Positions 25,151 through 33,844 of a stretch of DNA of 64,000 bases are shown piece after piece. Origin of the DNA: FEN-1191 sp964528845 (GTDB taxonomy: Bacteria > Pseudomonadota > Gammaproteobacteria > Steroidobacterales > Steroidobacteraceae); contig CAZGVE010000002.1 in the NCBI GenBank assembly GCA_964528845.1, forward strand, positions 62,001-126,000. The letters run 5' to 3'. The number at the start of each line of letters is the position of its first letter. The first letter of the stretch is position 1. The translations under genes were made by a program, and so were the position numbers. The notes under the pieces are model-generated. The model had not been told where the DNA came from. It made no database searches and saw only the letters and a list, made by a program, of their open reading frames with translations.

Positions 25151-27424
25151 GTGTTGTCGAGTGAGCTGGAATTTTGCCTCAATCAGGCCTTTCACCAGGC
25201 GCGCACCGCCCGTCATGAGTTCCTGACGGTCGAGCACCTGCTGCTGGCCATACTCGACGCACCCAAGGTGCGCGAGGTGCTCGAGGGCTGCGGCGCGGAT
25301 CTCGAGCGCTTGCACACCGACCTCAAGCAGCACGTCGAGAGCAACACCCCGCGGCTGGCGAGCAGCGAGGAGCGCGAGGTGCAGCCGACGCTCGGTTTCC
25401 AGCGCGTGCTGCAGCGTGCCGTGTTCCACGTCCAGTCCAGCGGCAAGAAGGAAGTCGGTGTCGTCAACGTGCTGGTCGCCATTTTCAGCGAGAAGCAGAG
25501 CCACGCCGTATTCCTGCTCGCGCGCGCGCAGGTCACTCGACTCGATGTCGTGAATTTCATCTCCCACGGGCTGACGCGCAGCGGTGAGGCCAAGGCCGAG
25601 AAGGACCGCGACGAGACCGGGCTCGACGGGGAACGCGAGGGCGATGCGGGCAGCGCGCTCGAGAAGTTCGCGGTGAACCTCAACGCGCAGGCGCAGGAAG
25701 GGCGCATCGATCCGCTGATCGGCCGCAAGCTCGAGGTCGAGCGCACGATCGAGATCCTGTGTCGCCGGCGCAAGAACAATCCGCTGTACGTCGGCGAGGC
25801 GGGCGTCGGCAAGACCGCGATCGCCGAGGGGCTTGCGCGCCTGATCGTCGAGGGACGGGTACCCGAAGTGCTGGCCGACTGCACGATCTATGCGCTCGAC
25901 ATGGGAGCGCTGATCGCGGGCACCAAGTACCGCGGCGACTTCGAGAAGCGGCTCAAGTCGGTGATCACCGAGCTCAAGAAGCAGCCGGGCGCGATCCTGT
26001 TCATCGACGAGATCCACACCGTGATCGGCGCCGGGGCGGCCTCCGGCGGCGTCATGGACGCTTCGAACCTGATCAAGCCGGTGCTCGCCAACGGCGAGAT
26101 CCGCTGTATAGGCTCGACCACCTACCAGGAATACCGCGGCATCTTCGAGAAGGATCACGCGCTCGCCCGACGGTTCCAGAAGATCGACGTCGCCGAGCCA
26201 TCAGTGGCCGAGACGGTCGAGATCCTGATCGGGCTGAAACCGAAGTTCGAAGAGCATCACGGCATCGAATACGCCAATGACGCGTTGCGCGCGGCGGCCG
26301 AACTGGCCGACCGCCACATCAATGAGCGCCACCTGCCGGACAAGGCCATCGACGTGGTCGACGAGGCGGGCGCGCGGCTGCGTCTAAAGCCCGCCGGGGA
26401 GCGCGAGCCGCGCGTCGAGGTCACCCACATCGAGGACGTGGTGGCCCGCATGGCGCGCATACCGGCCAAGAACGTTTCCGCCTCCGACCGCGATCTGCTC
26501 AAGAACCTCGAGCGCAATCTCAAGCTGGTCATCTTCGGGCAGAACCCCGCGATCGAGACGCTCTCGGCGGCGATCAAGATGGCGCGCTCCGGCCTCGGCG
26601 ACCAGCGCAAGCCGGTGGGCAGCCTGTTGTTCGCAGGCCCGACCGGTGTCGGCAAGACCGAGGTCACGCGCCAGCTGGCGATCGCGCTCGGCATCGAGTT
26701 CGTGCGCTTCGACATGTCCGAGTACATGGAGCGCCATACGGTCTCGCGACTGATCGGCGCGCCGCCGGGCTACGTCGGCTTCGACCAGGGTGGGTTGCTC
26801 ACCGAGGCGATCGCCAAGCACCCGCACTGCGTGCTGCTGCTCGATGAGATCGAAAAGGCACACCCGGATGTGTTCAACCTGCTGCTGCAGGTCATGGATC
26901 ACGGCACGCTGACCGACAACAATGGTCGCAAGGCCGACTTCCGTCACGTGATCATCGTGATGACCACCAACGCCGGCGCCCAGGAAATGAACCGCCCGTC
27001 GATCGGCTTCACGCACTCGGACAATTCGACCGACGGCCTGGAAGCCGTGCGGCGGCTGTTCTCGCCGGAATTTCGCAACCGGCTGGACGCGATCGTGCAG
27101 TTCGCGCCGCTCGATCCGGTCACGATCGAGCGCGTGGTCGACAAGCTGCTGATCGAAGTCGAGGCACAGCTCGAGCCGAAAGGCGTCACGCTGAACATCG
27201 ACGAGGCCGCGCGGCACTGGATCGCGCAAAAGGGCTACGATCCGAAAATGGGTGCGCGCCCGATGGCACGCGTGATCCAGGAGCACATCAAGCGCCCGCT
27301 GGCCGAGGAGCTGCTGTTCGGCAAGCTGGTCGGCGGCGGAGTCGTGCGCGTGTCGGTCTCCGCGGATCAGAGCGTGCTTACGCTCGAGTGCGTGCCAAGC
27401 ACGCAGCCTGAAGTGACGGCCTGA
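25151..27424 (+). CDS. clpA: ATP-dependent Clp protease ATP-binding subunit ClpA
   Basis: This AAA+ unfoldase feeds substrates to ClpP. It has 757 residues from GTG 25151 (a TTG follows directly). The N-domain with two Clp_N repeats covers about 1-145. D1 has Walker A GEAGVGKTA and Walker B ILFIDEIH. D2 has GPTGVGKTE and LLLDEIEKAH. The IGF/L-type loop for ClpP binding is seen as PSIGFTH. The gene ends near a tandem-repeat array shared with the 3' end of infA. Confidence 0.97.
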   Translation: MLSSELEFCLNQAFHQARTARHEFLTVEHLLLAILDAPKVREVLEGCGADLERLHTDLKQHVESNTPRLASSEEREVQPTLGFQRVLQRAVFHVQSSGKKEVGVVNVLVAIFSEKQSHAVFLLARAQVTRLDVVNFISHGLTRSGEAKAEKDRDETGLDGEREGDAGSALEKFAVNLNAQAQEGRIDPLIGRKLEVERTIEILCRRRKNNPLYVGEAGVGKTAIAEGLARLIVEGRVPEVLADCTIYALDMGALIAGTKYRGDFEKRLKSVITELKKQPGAILFIDEIHTVIGAGAASGGVMDASNLIKPVLANGEIRCIGSTTYQEYRGIFEKDHALARRFQKIDVAEPSVAETVEILIGLKPKFEEHHGIEYANDALRAAAELADRHINERHLPDKAIDVVDEAGARLRLKPAGEREPRVEVTHIEDVVARMARIPAKNVSASDRDLLKNLERNLKLVIFGQNPAIETLSAAIKMARSGLGDQRKPVGSLLFAGPTGVGKTEVTRQLAIALGIEFVRFDMSEYMERHTVSRLIGAPPGYVGFDQGGLLTEAIAKHPHCVLLLDEIEKAHPDVFNLLLQVMDHGTLTDNNGRKADFRHVIIVMTTNAGAQEMNRPSIGFTHSDNSTDGLEAVRRLFSPEFRNRLDAIVQFAPLDPVTIERVVDKLLIEVEAQLEPKGVTLNIDEAARHWIAQKGYDPKMGARPMARVIQEHIKRPLAEELLFGKLVGGGVVRVSVSADQSVLTLECVPSTQPEVTA

Positions 27425-27454
27425 GGTTGCCGTTGGGGCGGCGGGGCGCTCGGG

Positions 27455-27634
27455 GCCCGCGGCAGACCCAGCGCCCGCGGCAGACNNNNNNNNNNNNNNN
27501 NNNNNNNNNNNNNNNNNNNNNNNNNNNNNNNNNNNNNNNNNNNNNNNNNNNNNNNNNNNNNNNNNNNNNNNNNNNNNNNNNNNNNGCCCGCGGCAGACCC
27601 AGCGCCCGCGGCAGACTCAGCGCCCGCGGTAGAC
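27455..27634. repeat. 18-bp tandem repeat of the last codons of infA, interrupted by an assembly gap
   Basis: The plus-strand unit GCCCGCGGCAGACCCAGC is present as one full and one partial copy left of the gap (27455-27485). Two full copies and one partial copy lie right of it (27586-27634). Read on the minus strand, the infA copy is Val-Tyr-Arg-Gly-Arg-stop and the following copies are Val-Cys-Arg-Gly-Arg-Trp. The array is therefore a tandem amplification of the final six codons of infA, stop codon included. The true copy number is hidden by the N run. Confidence 0.9.
27486..27585. other. Assembly gap (100 N) inside the infA tail repeat
   Basis: This is a placeholder gap. Both flanks are the same 18-bp repeat, so the gap reflects an unresolved array. 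Confidence 0.97.
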
Positions 27635-27835
27635 GATGCGTCCCTTGGTCAGGTCGTAGGGCGTCATTTCGACGGTGACCTGGTCGCCGGTCAGGATGCG
27701 GATGTAGTTCTTGCGCATCTTGCCCGAGATATGGGCGGTCACGACGTGGCCATTCTTGAGTTGCACGCGGAACGTGGTGTTGGGCAGGGTCTCGACGACC
27801 TCGCCTTCCATCTGAATGGCATCTTCTTTGGGCAT
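27617..27835 (-). CDS. infA: Translation initiation factor IF-1
   Basis: IF-1 is a single OB-fold protein that binds the ribosomal A site during initiation. It has 72 residues, the standard length. It begins MPKEDAIQMEGEVVETLPNTTFRVQLKNGH and ends MTPYDLTKGRIVYRGR. In E. coli infA also faces clpA, with a tRNA-Ser gene between them; here the space is filled by the tandem repeat. Its last six codons are the founder copy of that array. Confidence 0.98.
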   Translation of the reverse strand: MPKEDAIQMEGEVVETLPNTTFRVQLKNGHVVTAHISGKMRKNYIRILTGDQVTVEMTPYDLTKGRIVYRGR

Positions 27836-27864
27836 GCTGCGCTGCGCGACCTCAGGGGCCGCGA

Positions 27865-27893
27865 ATTCTGCATAAAGGGACCCGGCAATGCAA
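27865..27893 (-). promoter_or_regulatory. Putative infA promoter
   Basis: On the minus strand TTGCAT (27893-27888) and CAGAAT (27870-27865) are 17 bp apart, about 30 bases upstream of the infA start. Confidence 0.4.
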
Positions 27894-27934
27894 CGCGGCG
27901 GCGCAAGGCGCGCATGCCGGTGCCCCCGCGCTGC

Positions 27935-28588
27935 TCATGCGCGTTGCAGCAATTCCAGGAATTCGCGCCGTGGGATCGGCCGGCTGCCGAGGCTGCGCAG
28001 GTGCGCCGAAGCCAGCTGGCAGTCGATCAGGTCGATCCCGAAGGTAGCGCAGCGCTCCACCAGCCCCGCCAGCGCGGCCTTCGAGGCATCGGCCTCCCGG
28101 CTGAACATCGATTCGCCGAAGAACACGCGCCGCAGTCTCACGCCGTACAGGCCGCCGATCAGCGCATCGCCGCGCCAGATCTCGTAGCTGTGGGCCATGC
28201 CCCGCTGCGCGAGCGCGCAATAAGCCGCGTGCATTTCCGGGGTGATCCAGGTGCCAGGGCTGCGGCTGCGCGGCGCCGCGCAGGCGCGCAGTACCGCGGC
28301 GAAGTCGCGATCGGTATGAAACTCGAATCCGCGGCTGCGGATCGCCCGATCGAGGCTGCGCGAGCGCCGGAATTCCTGCGGCCAGAGCACCTCACGGGGA
28401 TCCGGGGACCACCACAGGACTGGCTGCCCCGGCGAGTACCACGGAAAGATCCCGCGCTCGTAGGCCGCGATCAGCCGCTCCGGGCGCAGATCGCCGCCGG
28501 CTGCGAGCAGCCCGGCCGGCTCGCGCAGTGCGCGTTCCGGTGGCGGAAACCGGTCGGGCGGATCATCCGGAGCCAGCCATGTGATCAT
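27935..28588 (-). CDS. aat: Leucyl/phenylalanyl-tRNA-protein transferase Aat
   Basis: Aat adds Leu or Phe to proteins with N-terminal Lys or Arg, creating N-degrons that ClpS recognises. It has 217 residues. The family motifs PWYSPGQPVLWWSPDPR, TWITPEMHAAYCALAQRGMAHS, GGLYGVRLRRVFFGESMFS and DCQLASAHLRSLG are all intact. It lies upstream of infA on the same strand, as in E. coli, close to clpS and clpA. Confidence 0.97.
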   Translation of the reverse strand: MITWLAPDDPPDRFPPPERALREPAGLLAAGGDLRPERLIAAYERGIFPWYSPGQPVLWWSPDPREVLWPQEFRRSRSLDRAIRSRGFEFHTDRDFAAVLRACAAPRSRSPGTWITPEMHAAYCALAQRGMAHSYEIWRGDALIGGLYGVRLRRVFFGESMFSREADASKAALAGLVERCATFGIDLIDCQLASAHLRSLGSRPIPRREFLELLQRA

Positions 28589-28628
28589 CGTCGTACGCGC
28601 CGGTTGCCGCCGCGGTCAGCCTAAGACT

Positions 28629-29783
28629 TCAGGACGCGCCGGACGCATCTGCTTCGTCCTTGCGGAACGGAGCATGGGCGCCGGCGGCGGCGGCATAGGC
28701 GTCGATCGCGTCGCCTTCCCGGTCCAGGTAGCTCGCGATGGCACGCCGCAGCACCGGATCGGCGACCCAGTGGGCGGACCAGGTCAGCGCCGGTTCGAAG
28801 CCGCGCGCGATCTTGTGCTCGCCCTGCGTACCCGGTTCGAAGCGCCGGATTCCGTGCTCGATGCAATAGTCGATGCCCTGGTAGTAGCACGCCTCGAAAT
28901 GCAGGCTGTGGTAGTCCGCGTCGGCACCCCAGTAGCGTCCGAACAGCGTGTCGGCCGAGCGGAAGAACACTGCCGCCGCGACTGGTTTGCCGGCGCACAG
29001 CGCGAGCTTCACCAGCAGCGAGGCACCGAGCGTGCGCGCGATCTGCGCAAAGAACTCGCGATTCAGGTAGGGCGTGTGGCCGTGGCGGATGAAGGTCGTG
29101 GCGTGGAAATCGTGCACCATCCCGATCAGCGCATCATCGAGTGCCGCACCCCCGAGCGTGCGGAACTCGATGCCCTGTTCGAGTACGCGCCGGCGCTCGC
29201 GCCGCGCCTTCTTGCGCTTGTCGGCGGAGAAGCCGTCGAGGAAGTCCCCGAAGTCGCGGTAGCCGCGGTTATGCCACTGGAAATGGCAGTCGCGACGCAG
29301 TAGCCAGCCGTCCGCGGCACAGGCGGCTCGGCCCGGCTCATCGAGGAACAGCGCGTGCACGGAGGACAGTTCGCCCTCCTGGGCGTGCTCGCGCATCGCG
29401 GCGAGCAGGCGCTGGCAGCTGTCAGGCGCCGACGGCCCTGCGCGTACCAGCAGGCGCGGGCCCGTGGCCGGCGTGAACGGCACCGCACACAGCAGCTTCG
29501 GGTAGTACGGCAGACCGCGCTGGGACGCCGCGCGCGCCCACGCGAAATCGAACACGAATTCACCCCAGGAATGATCCTTCAGGTACAGCGGCGCCGCGGC
29601 CGCGAGGCCCGCGGCGTCGCTGTGCACCAGGTGCCGGGGCGTCCAGCCACCGCGCGCCTGCACGCAGCCGCTGTCCTCGAGCGCGGCCAGGAACTCGTGG
29701 CGCAGGAACGGGTAGTCAGCGGTCAGGGCGTTCCATTGCGCGGCGGGTACTTCATGGATTGAGTGGAGAAAGCGGCTGTGCAC
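28629..29783 (-). CDS. GNAT/FemAB-like protein (peptidogalycan-type, COG3146)
   Basis: This is a 384-residue cytosolic protein of the PF04339-type family, related to GNAT and FemAB acyl/aminoacyl transferases. Motifs that fit are YPFLRHEFLAALEDSGCV at the start, then PLYLKDHSWGEFVFDFAWA. FDFAWA is followed by YPKLLCAVPFTPATGPRLL, and the C-terminus has GRYWGADADYHSLHFEACYYQGIDY. The substrate is unknown. The gene lies between aat and trxB, where cydCD sits in E. coli. Confidence 0.85.
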   Translation of the reverse strand: MHSRFLHSIHEVPAAQWNALTADYPFLRHEFLAALEDSGCVQARGGWTPRHLVHSDAAGLAAAAPLYLKDHSWGEFVFDFAWARAASQRGLPYYPKLLCAVPFTPATGPRLLVRAGPSAPDSCQRLLAAMREHAQEGELSSVHALFLDEPGRAACAADGWLLRRDCHFQWHNRGYRDFGDFLDGFSADKRKKARRERRRVLEQGIEFRTLGGAALDDALIGMVHDFHATTFIRHGHTPYLNREFFAQIARTLGASLLVKLALCAGKPVAAAVFFRSADTLFGRYWGADADYHSLHFEACYYQGIDYCIEHGIRRFEPGTQGEHKIARGFEPALTWSAHWVADPVLRRAIASYLDREGDAIDAYAAAAGAHAPFRKDEADASGAS

Positions 29784-29805
29784 GGGGCGCTAGCCTAAGC
29801 CGTCA

Positions 29806-30780
29806 TCAGGACCCGGGCCGGTCGGACTGCTCTGACTGCTCGAGGTAGCGGTCCGCATCGAGCGCCGCCATGCAGCCCGAGCCCGCCGAGGTGATCGCCT
29901 GGCGGTACACGTGGTCGGCGACGTCACCCGCGGCGAATACGCCAGCGAGGCTGGTCGCTGTGGCATCCCCATGAGCGCCGCCACGCACCTGGATATAGCC
30001 GCCGTGCATCTCGAGCTGCCCGCGGAACAGCTCGGTATTCGGCGTGTGCCCGATCGCGATGAAGACGCCGCTCAGCTCGAGCGTGCGCAGCGCGCCATCG
30101 CGCACGGATCGCAGGCGCACGCCCTGCACGCCGGCTTCGTCGCCGAGGATCTCCTGTACCTCGTGATGCCACAGAAAGCTGACCCGGCCGGCACGCTCGC
30201 GCTCGAACAGCCGGTCCTGCAGGATCTTCTCGGCGCGCAGCCGGTCGCGACGGTGTACCAGCGTCACGTGCGCGGCCAGATTCGACAGGTACAGCGCCTC
30301 CTCGACTGCGGTGTTGCCGCCGCCGATCACCGCGACCCGCTGGCCGCGGAAGAAGAAGCCATCGCAGGTGGCGCACGCCGAGACACCGCGGCCGCGATAG
30401 GTCTCCTCCGAGGCGAGCCCGAGGTAGCGGGCCGATGCACCAGTCGCGATGATCAGCGCATCGCAGCTATAGCTCCCGGCATCGCCGCGCAGCATGAAGG
30501 GCCGCACCGACAGGTCGGCGGCGGACAGGTGATCGGCAACGATCTCGGTCGCGAAGCGCTCGGCGTGCGCGCGCATGCGCGCCATCAGCGCCGGTCCCTG
30601 CAGGCCTTCGACGTCGCCAGGCCAGTTGTCGACGTCGGTCGTGGTCATCAATTGGCCGCCCTGCTCGAGCCCGGTGATCAGCATCGGCCTGCGATTGGCC
30701 CGTGCCGCATACACGGCTGCGGCGTAGCCGGCCGGGCCGGAGCCAATGATGATCAGTCGGCGATGCTCTGCAGGACTCAT
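29806..30780 (-). CDS. trxB: Thioredoxin-disulfide reductase
   Basis: This FAD/NADPH enzyme reduces thioredoxin. The start is put at ATG 30780, with GGAG five bases upstream; a GTG two codons earlier (30786) is possible. It has 324 residues. The FAD motif GSGPAGYAAAVYAARA is near residue 13. The redox-active CATC is at Cys136/Cys139, the NADPH motif GGGNTAVEEALYL follows, and the C-terminal GVFAAGDVAD closes the FAD site. Confidence 0.96.
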   Translation of the reverse strand: MSPAEHRRLIIIGSGPAGYAAAVYAARANRRPMLITGLEQGGQLMTTTDVDNWPGDVEGLQGPALMARMRAHAERFATEIVADHLSAADLSVRPFMLRGDAGSYSCDALIIATGASARYLGLASEETYRGRGVSACATCDGFFFRGQRVAVIGGGNTAVEEALYLSNLAAHVTLVHRRDRLRAEKILQDRLFERERAGRVSFLWHHEVQEILGDEAGVQGVRLRSVRDGALRTLELSGVFIAIGHTPNTELFRGQLEMHGGYIQVRGGAHGDATATSLAGVFAAGDVADHVYRQAITSAGSGCMAALDADRYLEQSEQSDRPGS

Positions 30781-30827
30781 TTGCACTCCGGCGCAAGGCG
30801 CTGTCCCAAATCATATAAGATTCAGGC

Positions 30828-33152
30828 GTGGCTGAATCCACCGTCCAGGGCCGATTGCCGCTGCGTCTGTCCGCGGTGGTCGCACGCGGGCTGCGCGAGA
30901 GCGCGGCCATCGCGCTCGGCGTCCTGGCGCTCGTGCTCGCGGTCGCGCTGCTGAGCTTCGATGCGCACGATCCGGGATTCTCGTCCACCGGCTCAGGCGG
31001 GTCGGTGCACAACCGCGTCGGTCCGGTTGGCGCCTGGTTCGCCGACGCACTGTACTTCCTGTTCGGGCGTCCGGCCTATCTGCTGCCGGTGATGCTCGGT
31101 ATCGCGGCCTGGCGGCTCGCGCGTGGTGGCGGACGGGCCGAGACCCACTCGCGGCTGAATCTCGCGGTGCGAGTCGCCGGTTTCCTGGTCATGCTGGTGG
31201 CGAGCTGCGCGCTCGCCGCCCTGCACTGGACGCCGGGCATGCTGCCGCAGGGTGCCGGCGGCATCGTCGGCAGCGCGGCGGGCGATGCGCTCGAGTCGGG
31301 GATGAAGCTGCTCGGCGCGACGCTGCTGCTGCTGGCGGCATGGATGGCCGGTGCGGCCGTGACTTTCGGCGTGTCCTGGTTCGCGATCATGGACCGTATG
31401 GGCGCCTGGTGTTGGGCTGCGGTGCGGCTCGCCCGCGAGCGCGCGCAGCAGGCGCGCACCAGCAGCGCCGGGCGTTCGGCGCGGCTCGAACGCAAGGAAG
31501 CAGTGCAGGCCGAGCAGAAGAAGGTCGCGGCGCGTGCCGCACCGCGTATCGAAGCCCCTGCGCCCGCCGTGGCCAAGAGCGAGCGTGCGGAGAAGGAGCG
31601 GCAGGTCCCGCTGTTCGATCCGCCCCAGGCGCGCGAGCTGCCGCCGCTCGACCTGCTGGATGATCCGGGCGTGCGTGAGCCGTCCTATTCGGCCGAGGCG
31701 CTCGAGGCGATGTCGCGCCTGGTCGAGCTGAAGCTCAAGGATTTCGGCGTCGACGTCGAAGTGGTAGCCGTGCATCCCGGCCCGGTCGTGACCCGCTTCG
31801 AGATGCGGCCCGCACCCGGCGTCAAGGCGAGCCAGATCACCGCGCTGTCCAAGGACCTCGCCCGCTCGCTCTCGACCATCAGTGTGCGCGTGGTCGAGGT
31901 CATCCCCGGCAAGTCGGTCATGGGCCTGGAGATCCCGAACGAGAAGCGCGAGATCGTCACGCTCGGGGAGATCATCCGCTCCAAGGCCTACGAGGACGTG
32001 CCCTCACCGCTGGTGCTCGCGCTCGGCAAGGACATCGGCGGCCTGCCCGTGGTCGCGGATCTCGCGCGCATGCCGCACCTGCTGATCGCCGGCACCACCG
32101 GATCGGGCAAGTCGGTCGCGATCAACGCGATGGTGTTGAGTCTGCTGTACAAGTCCACCGCCGAGCACGTGCGGTTGATCATGATCGATCCGAAGATGCT
32201 CGAGCTGTCGGTATACGAGGGGATTCCGCACCTGCTGGCGCCGGTCGTGACCGACATGAAGCAGGCCGCCAATGCGCTGCGCTGGGGCGTCGCCGAGATG
32301 GAGCGGCGCTACCAGCTGATGTCCGCCCTCGGCGTGCGCAACATCGCGGGCTACAACCGGCGCGTCAAGGATGCGATCGCCGAGGGCAAGCCGATCCGCG
32401 ATCCGGTCATGATGGCGCGCGCGGCGAACGATCCGCACCTGGACCAGAGCACGATCCCGAATCTCGAGCCGCTGCCGTTCGTGGTCGTCATCATCGATGA
32501 GCTCGCCGACCTGATGATGATCGTCGGCAAGAAGGTCGAGGAACTCATCGCCCGCCTCGCCCAGAAGGCGCGCGCGTCCGGCATCCACCTCGTGCTGGCG
32601 ACCCAGCGCCCTTCGGTGGACGTGATCACAGGGCTGATCAAGGCGAACATTCCGACGCGCATCGCGTTCCAGGTCTCGGCCAAGGTCGATTCGCGCACCA
32701 TCCTCGACCAGATGGGCGCCGAGTCGCTGCTCGGGCACGGCGACATGCTGTACCTGCCGCCGGGCACTTCGATGCCGACCCGGATTCACGGCGCCTTCGT
32801 CTCTGATCAGGAAGTGCACCGCGTGGTCGATTCCCTCAAGCGCGCGGCGGCACCGAACTACATCGAGGAGGTGCTGCAGGGGCCTTCGACGCCGATACCG
32901 GGCCTGGCCGGCGAGGACGAGGAGGGCGGAGCCGACGCCATGGACGCGGAACAGGATGCGCTCTACGACGAGGCGGTTCGGATCGTCACCAGTGAGCGCA
33001 AGCCCTCGATCTCCTACGTGCAGCGGCGCCTGAAGATCGGCTACAACCGCGCGGCACGGCTGCTCGAGGCGATGGAGCTTGCCGGCATCGTCGGTCCCCT
33101 GCAGTCCAACGGCGGCCGTGAAGTGCTCTCGCCGCCGCCACCGGGCCAATGA
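30828..33152 (+). CDS. ftsK: DNA translocase FtsK
   Basis: FtsK is a septal DNA pump that resolves chromosome dimers. It has 774 residues from GTG 30828. The N-terminal membrane domain has four helices (about 22-185) and is followed by a short charged linker of about 90 residues, far shorter than E. coli FtsK. The motor has Walker A GTTGSGKS and Walker B VVIIDELADLMM. The C-terminal gamma winged helix (SISYVQRRLKIGYNRAARLLEAME) reads KOPS sites. It overlaps lolA by 4 bases. Confidence 0.96.
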   Translation: MAESTVQGRLPLRLSAVVARGLRESAAIALGVLALVLAVALLSFDAHDPGFSSTGSGGSVHNRVGPVGAWFADALYFLFGRPAYLLPVMLGIAAWRLARGGGRAETHSRLNLAVRVAGFLVMLVASCALAALHWTPGMLPQGAGGIVGSAAGDALESGMKLLGATLLLLAAWMAGAAVTFGVSWFAIMDRMGAWCWAAVRLARERAQQARTSSAGRSARLERKEAVQAEQKKVAARAAPRIEAPAPAVAKSERAEKERQVPLFDPPQARELPPLDLLDDPGVREPSYSAEALEAMSRLVELKLKDFGVDVEVVAVHPGPVVTRFEMRPAPGVKASQITALSKDLARSLSTISVRVVEVIPGKSVMGLEIPNEKREIVTLGEIIRSKAYEDVPSPLVLALGKDIGGLPVVADLARMPHLLIAGTTGSGKSVAINAMVLSLLYKSTAEHVRLIMIDPKMLELSVYEGIPHLLAPVVTDMKQAANALRWGVAEMERRYQLMSALGVRNIAGYNRRVKDAIAEGKPIRDPVMMARAANDPHLDQSTIPNLEPLPFVVVIIDELADLMMIVGKKVEELIARLAQKARASGIHLVLATQRPSVDVITGLIKANIPTRIAFQVSAKVDSRTILDQMGAESLLGHGDMLYLPPGTSMPTRIHGAFVSDQEVHRVVDSLKRAAAPNYIEEVLQGPSTPIPGLAGEDEEGGADAMDAEQDALYDEAVRIVTSERKPSISYVQRRLKIGYNRAARLLEAMELAGIVGPLQSNGGREVLSPPPPGQ

Positions 33153-33844
33153 AGCGCGCGCGCGTGGCGCTGCGCTGCGCGATCGCGTTGCTGCTGTGCG
33201 CGCTGCCCGGAGCACCGATCCCCGCGGCTGGCGCGCCCACCGGTGACATCACCGATGTCACCGTGCTCGATCGCTACCTGCAGGGATTGACCAGCCTGCG
33301 CACCGGATTCCAGCAGACGGTCCATGATGCGCATGGCACGACCGTCGAGTCCGGTGCCGGTGAATTGATCGTGCAGCGGCCGGGCCGGTTCCGCTGGGAC
33401 TACGAACCCAACGCGAGCACCAGCACCGATCCTAAGCTAAGCGGTCAGCTGCTCGTCGCCGACGGCCGCAACCTCTGGTTCTATGATCGCGAACTCTCCC
33501 AGGTCACGGTCAAGCCGGTCGCGAGCGTGCTGTCCCCGACACCCGTGATGCTGCTGTCCGGCTCGGTCGCAGACCTGCACGCACAGTTCGAAGTGAGCGC
33601 CGCGAAGCCCCACGATGGGCTCGACTGGGTGGTGATCCAGCCGCGCAGCGCCGAGGCGGATTTCAGTCACGCCGAACTCGGCTTCGCCGGCGAGCAGCTT
33701 GCGCGCATGATCATCAACGACCGCCTCGGCCAGACCGTGCGGCTGGACTTCGAGCACAGCCAGCGCAACGCGCCGATCGACGCGGCGTATTTCAGCTTCG
33801 TGCCGCCGGCGGGCGTCGATGTCATCGGCACCCCGCAACATTAA
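33149..33844 (+). CDS. lolA: Outer membrane lipoprotein carrier protein LolA
   Basis: This periplasmic chaperone carries lipoproteins from LolCDE to LolB. It has 231 residues with a signal peptide of about 28 residues. The mature part starts with the LolA fold: LDRYLQGLTSLRTGFQQTVHD, then GELIVQRPGRFRWDY and WFYDRELSQVTVKPV. The ATG overlaps the ftsK stop (ATGA). The ftsK-lolA-rarA-serS order is conserved in Gammaproteobacteria. Confidence 0.96.
   Translation: MKRARVALRCAIALLLCALPGAPIPAAGAPTGDITDVTVLDRYLQGLTSLRTGFQQTVHDAHGTTVESGAGELIVQRPGRFRWDYEPNASTSTDPKLSGQLLVADGRNLWFYDRELSQVTVKPVASVLSPTPVMLLSGSVADLHAQFEVSAAKPHDGLDWVVIQPRSAEADFSHAELGFAGEQLARMIINDRLGQTVRLDFEHSQRNAPIDAAYFSFVPPAGVDVIGTPQH

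Noticed and set aside
27427..27678. Arg-rich plus-strand reading frame between clpA and infA
   Set aside because: It is the complement of the infA tail repeat and crosses the N gap. It has no ribosome binding site.
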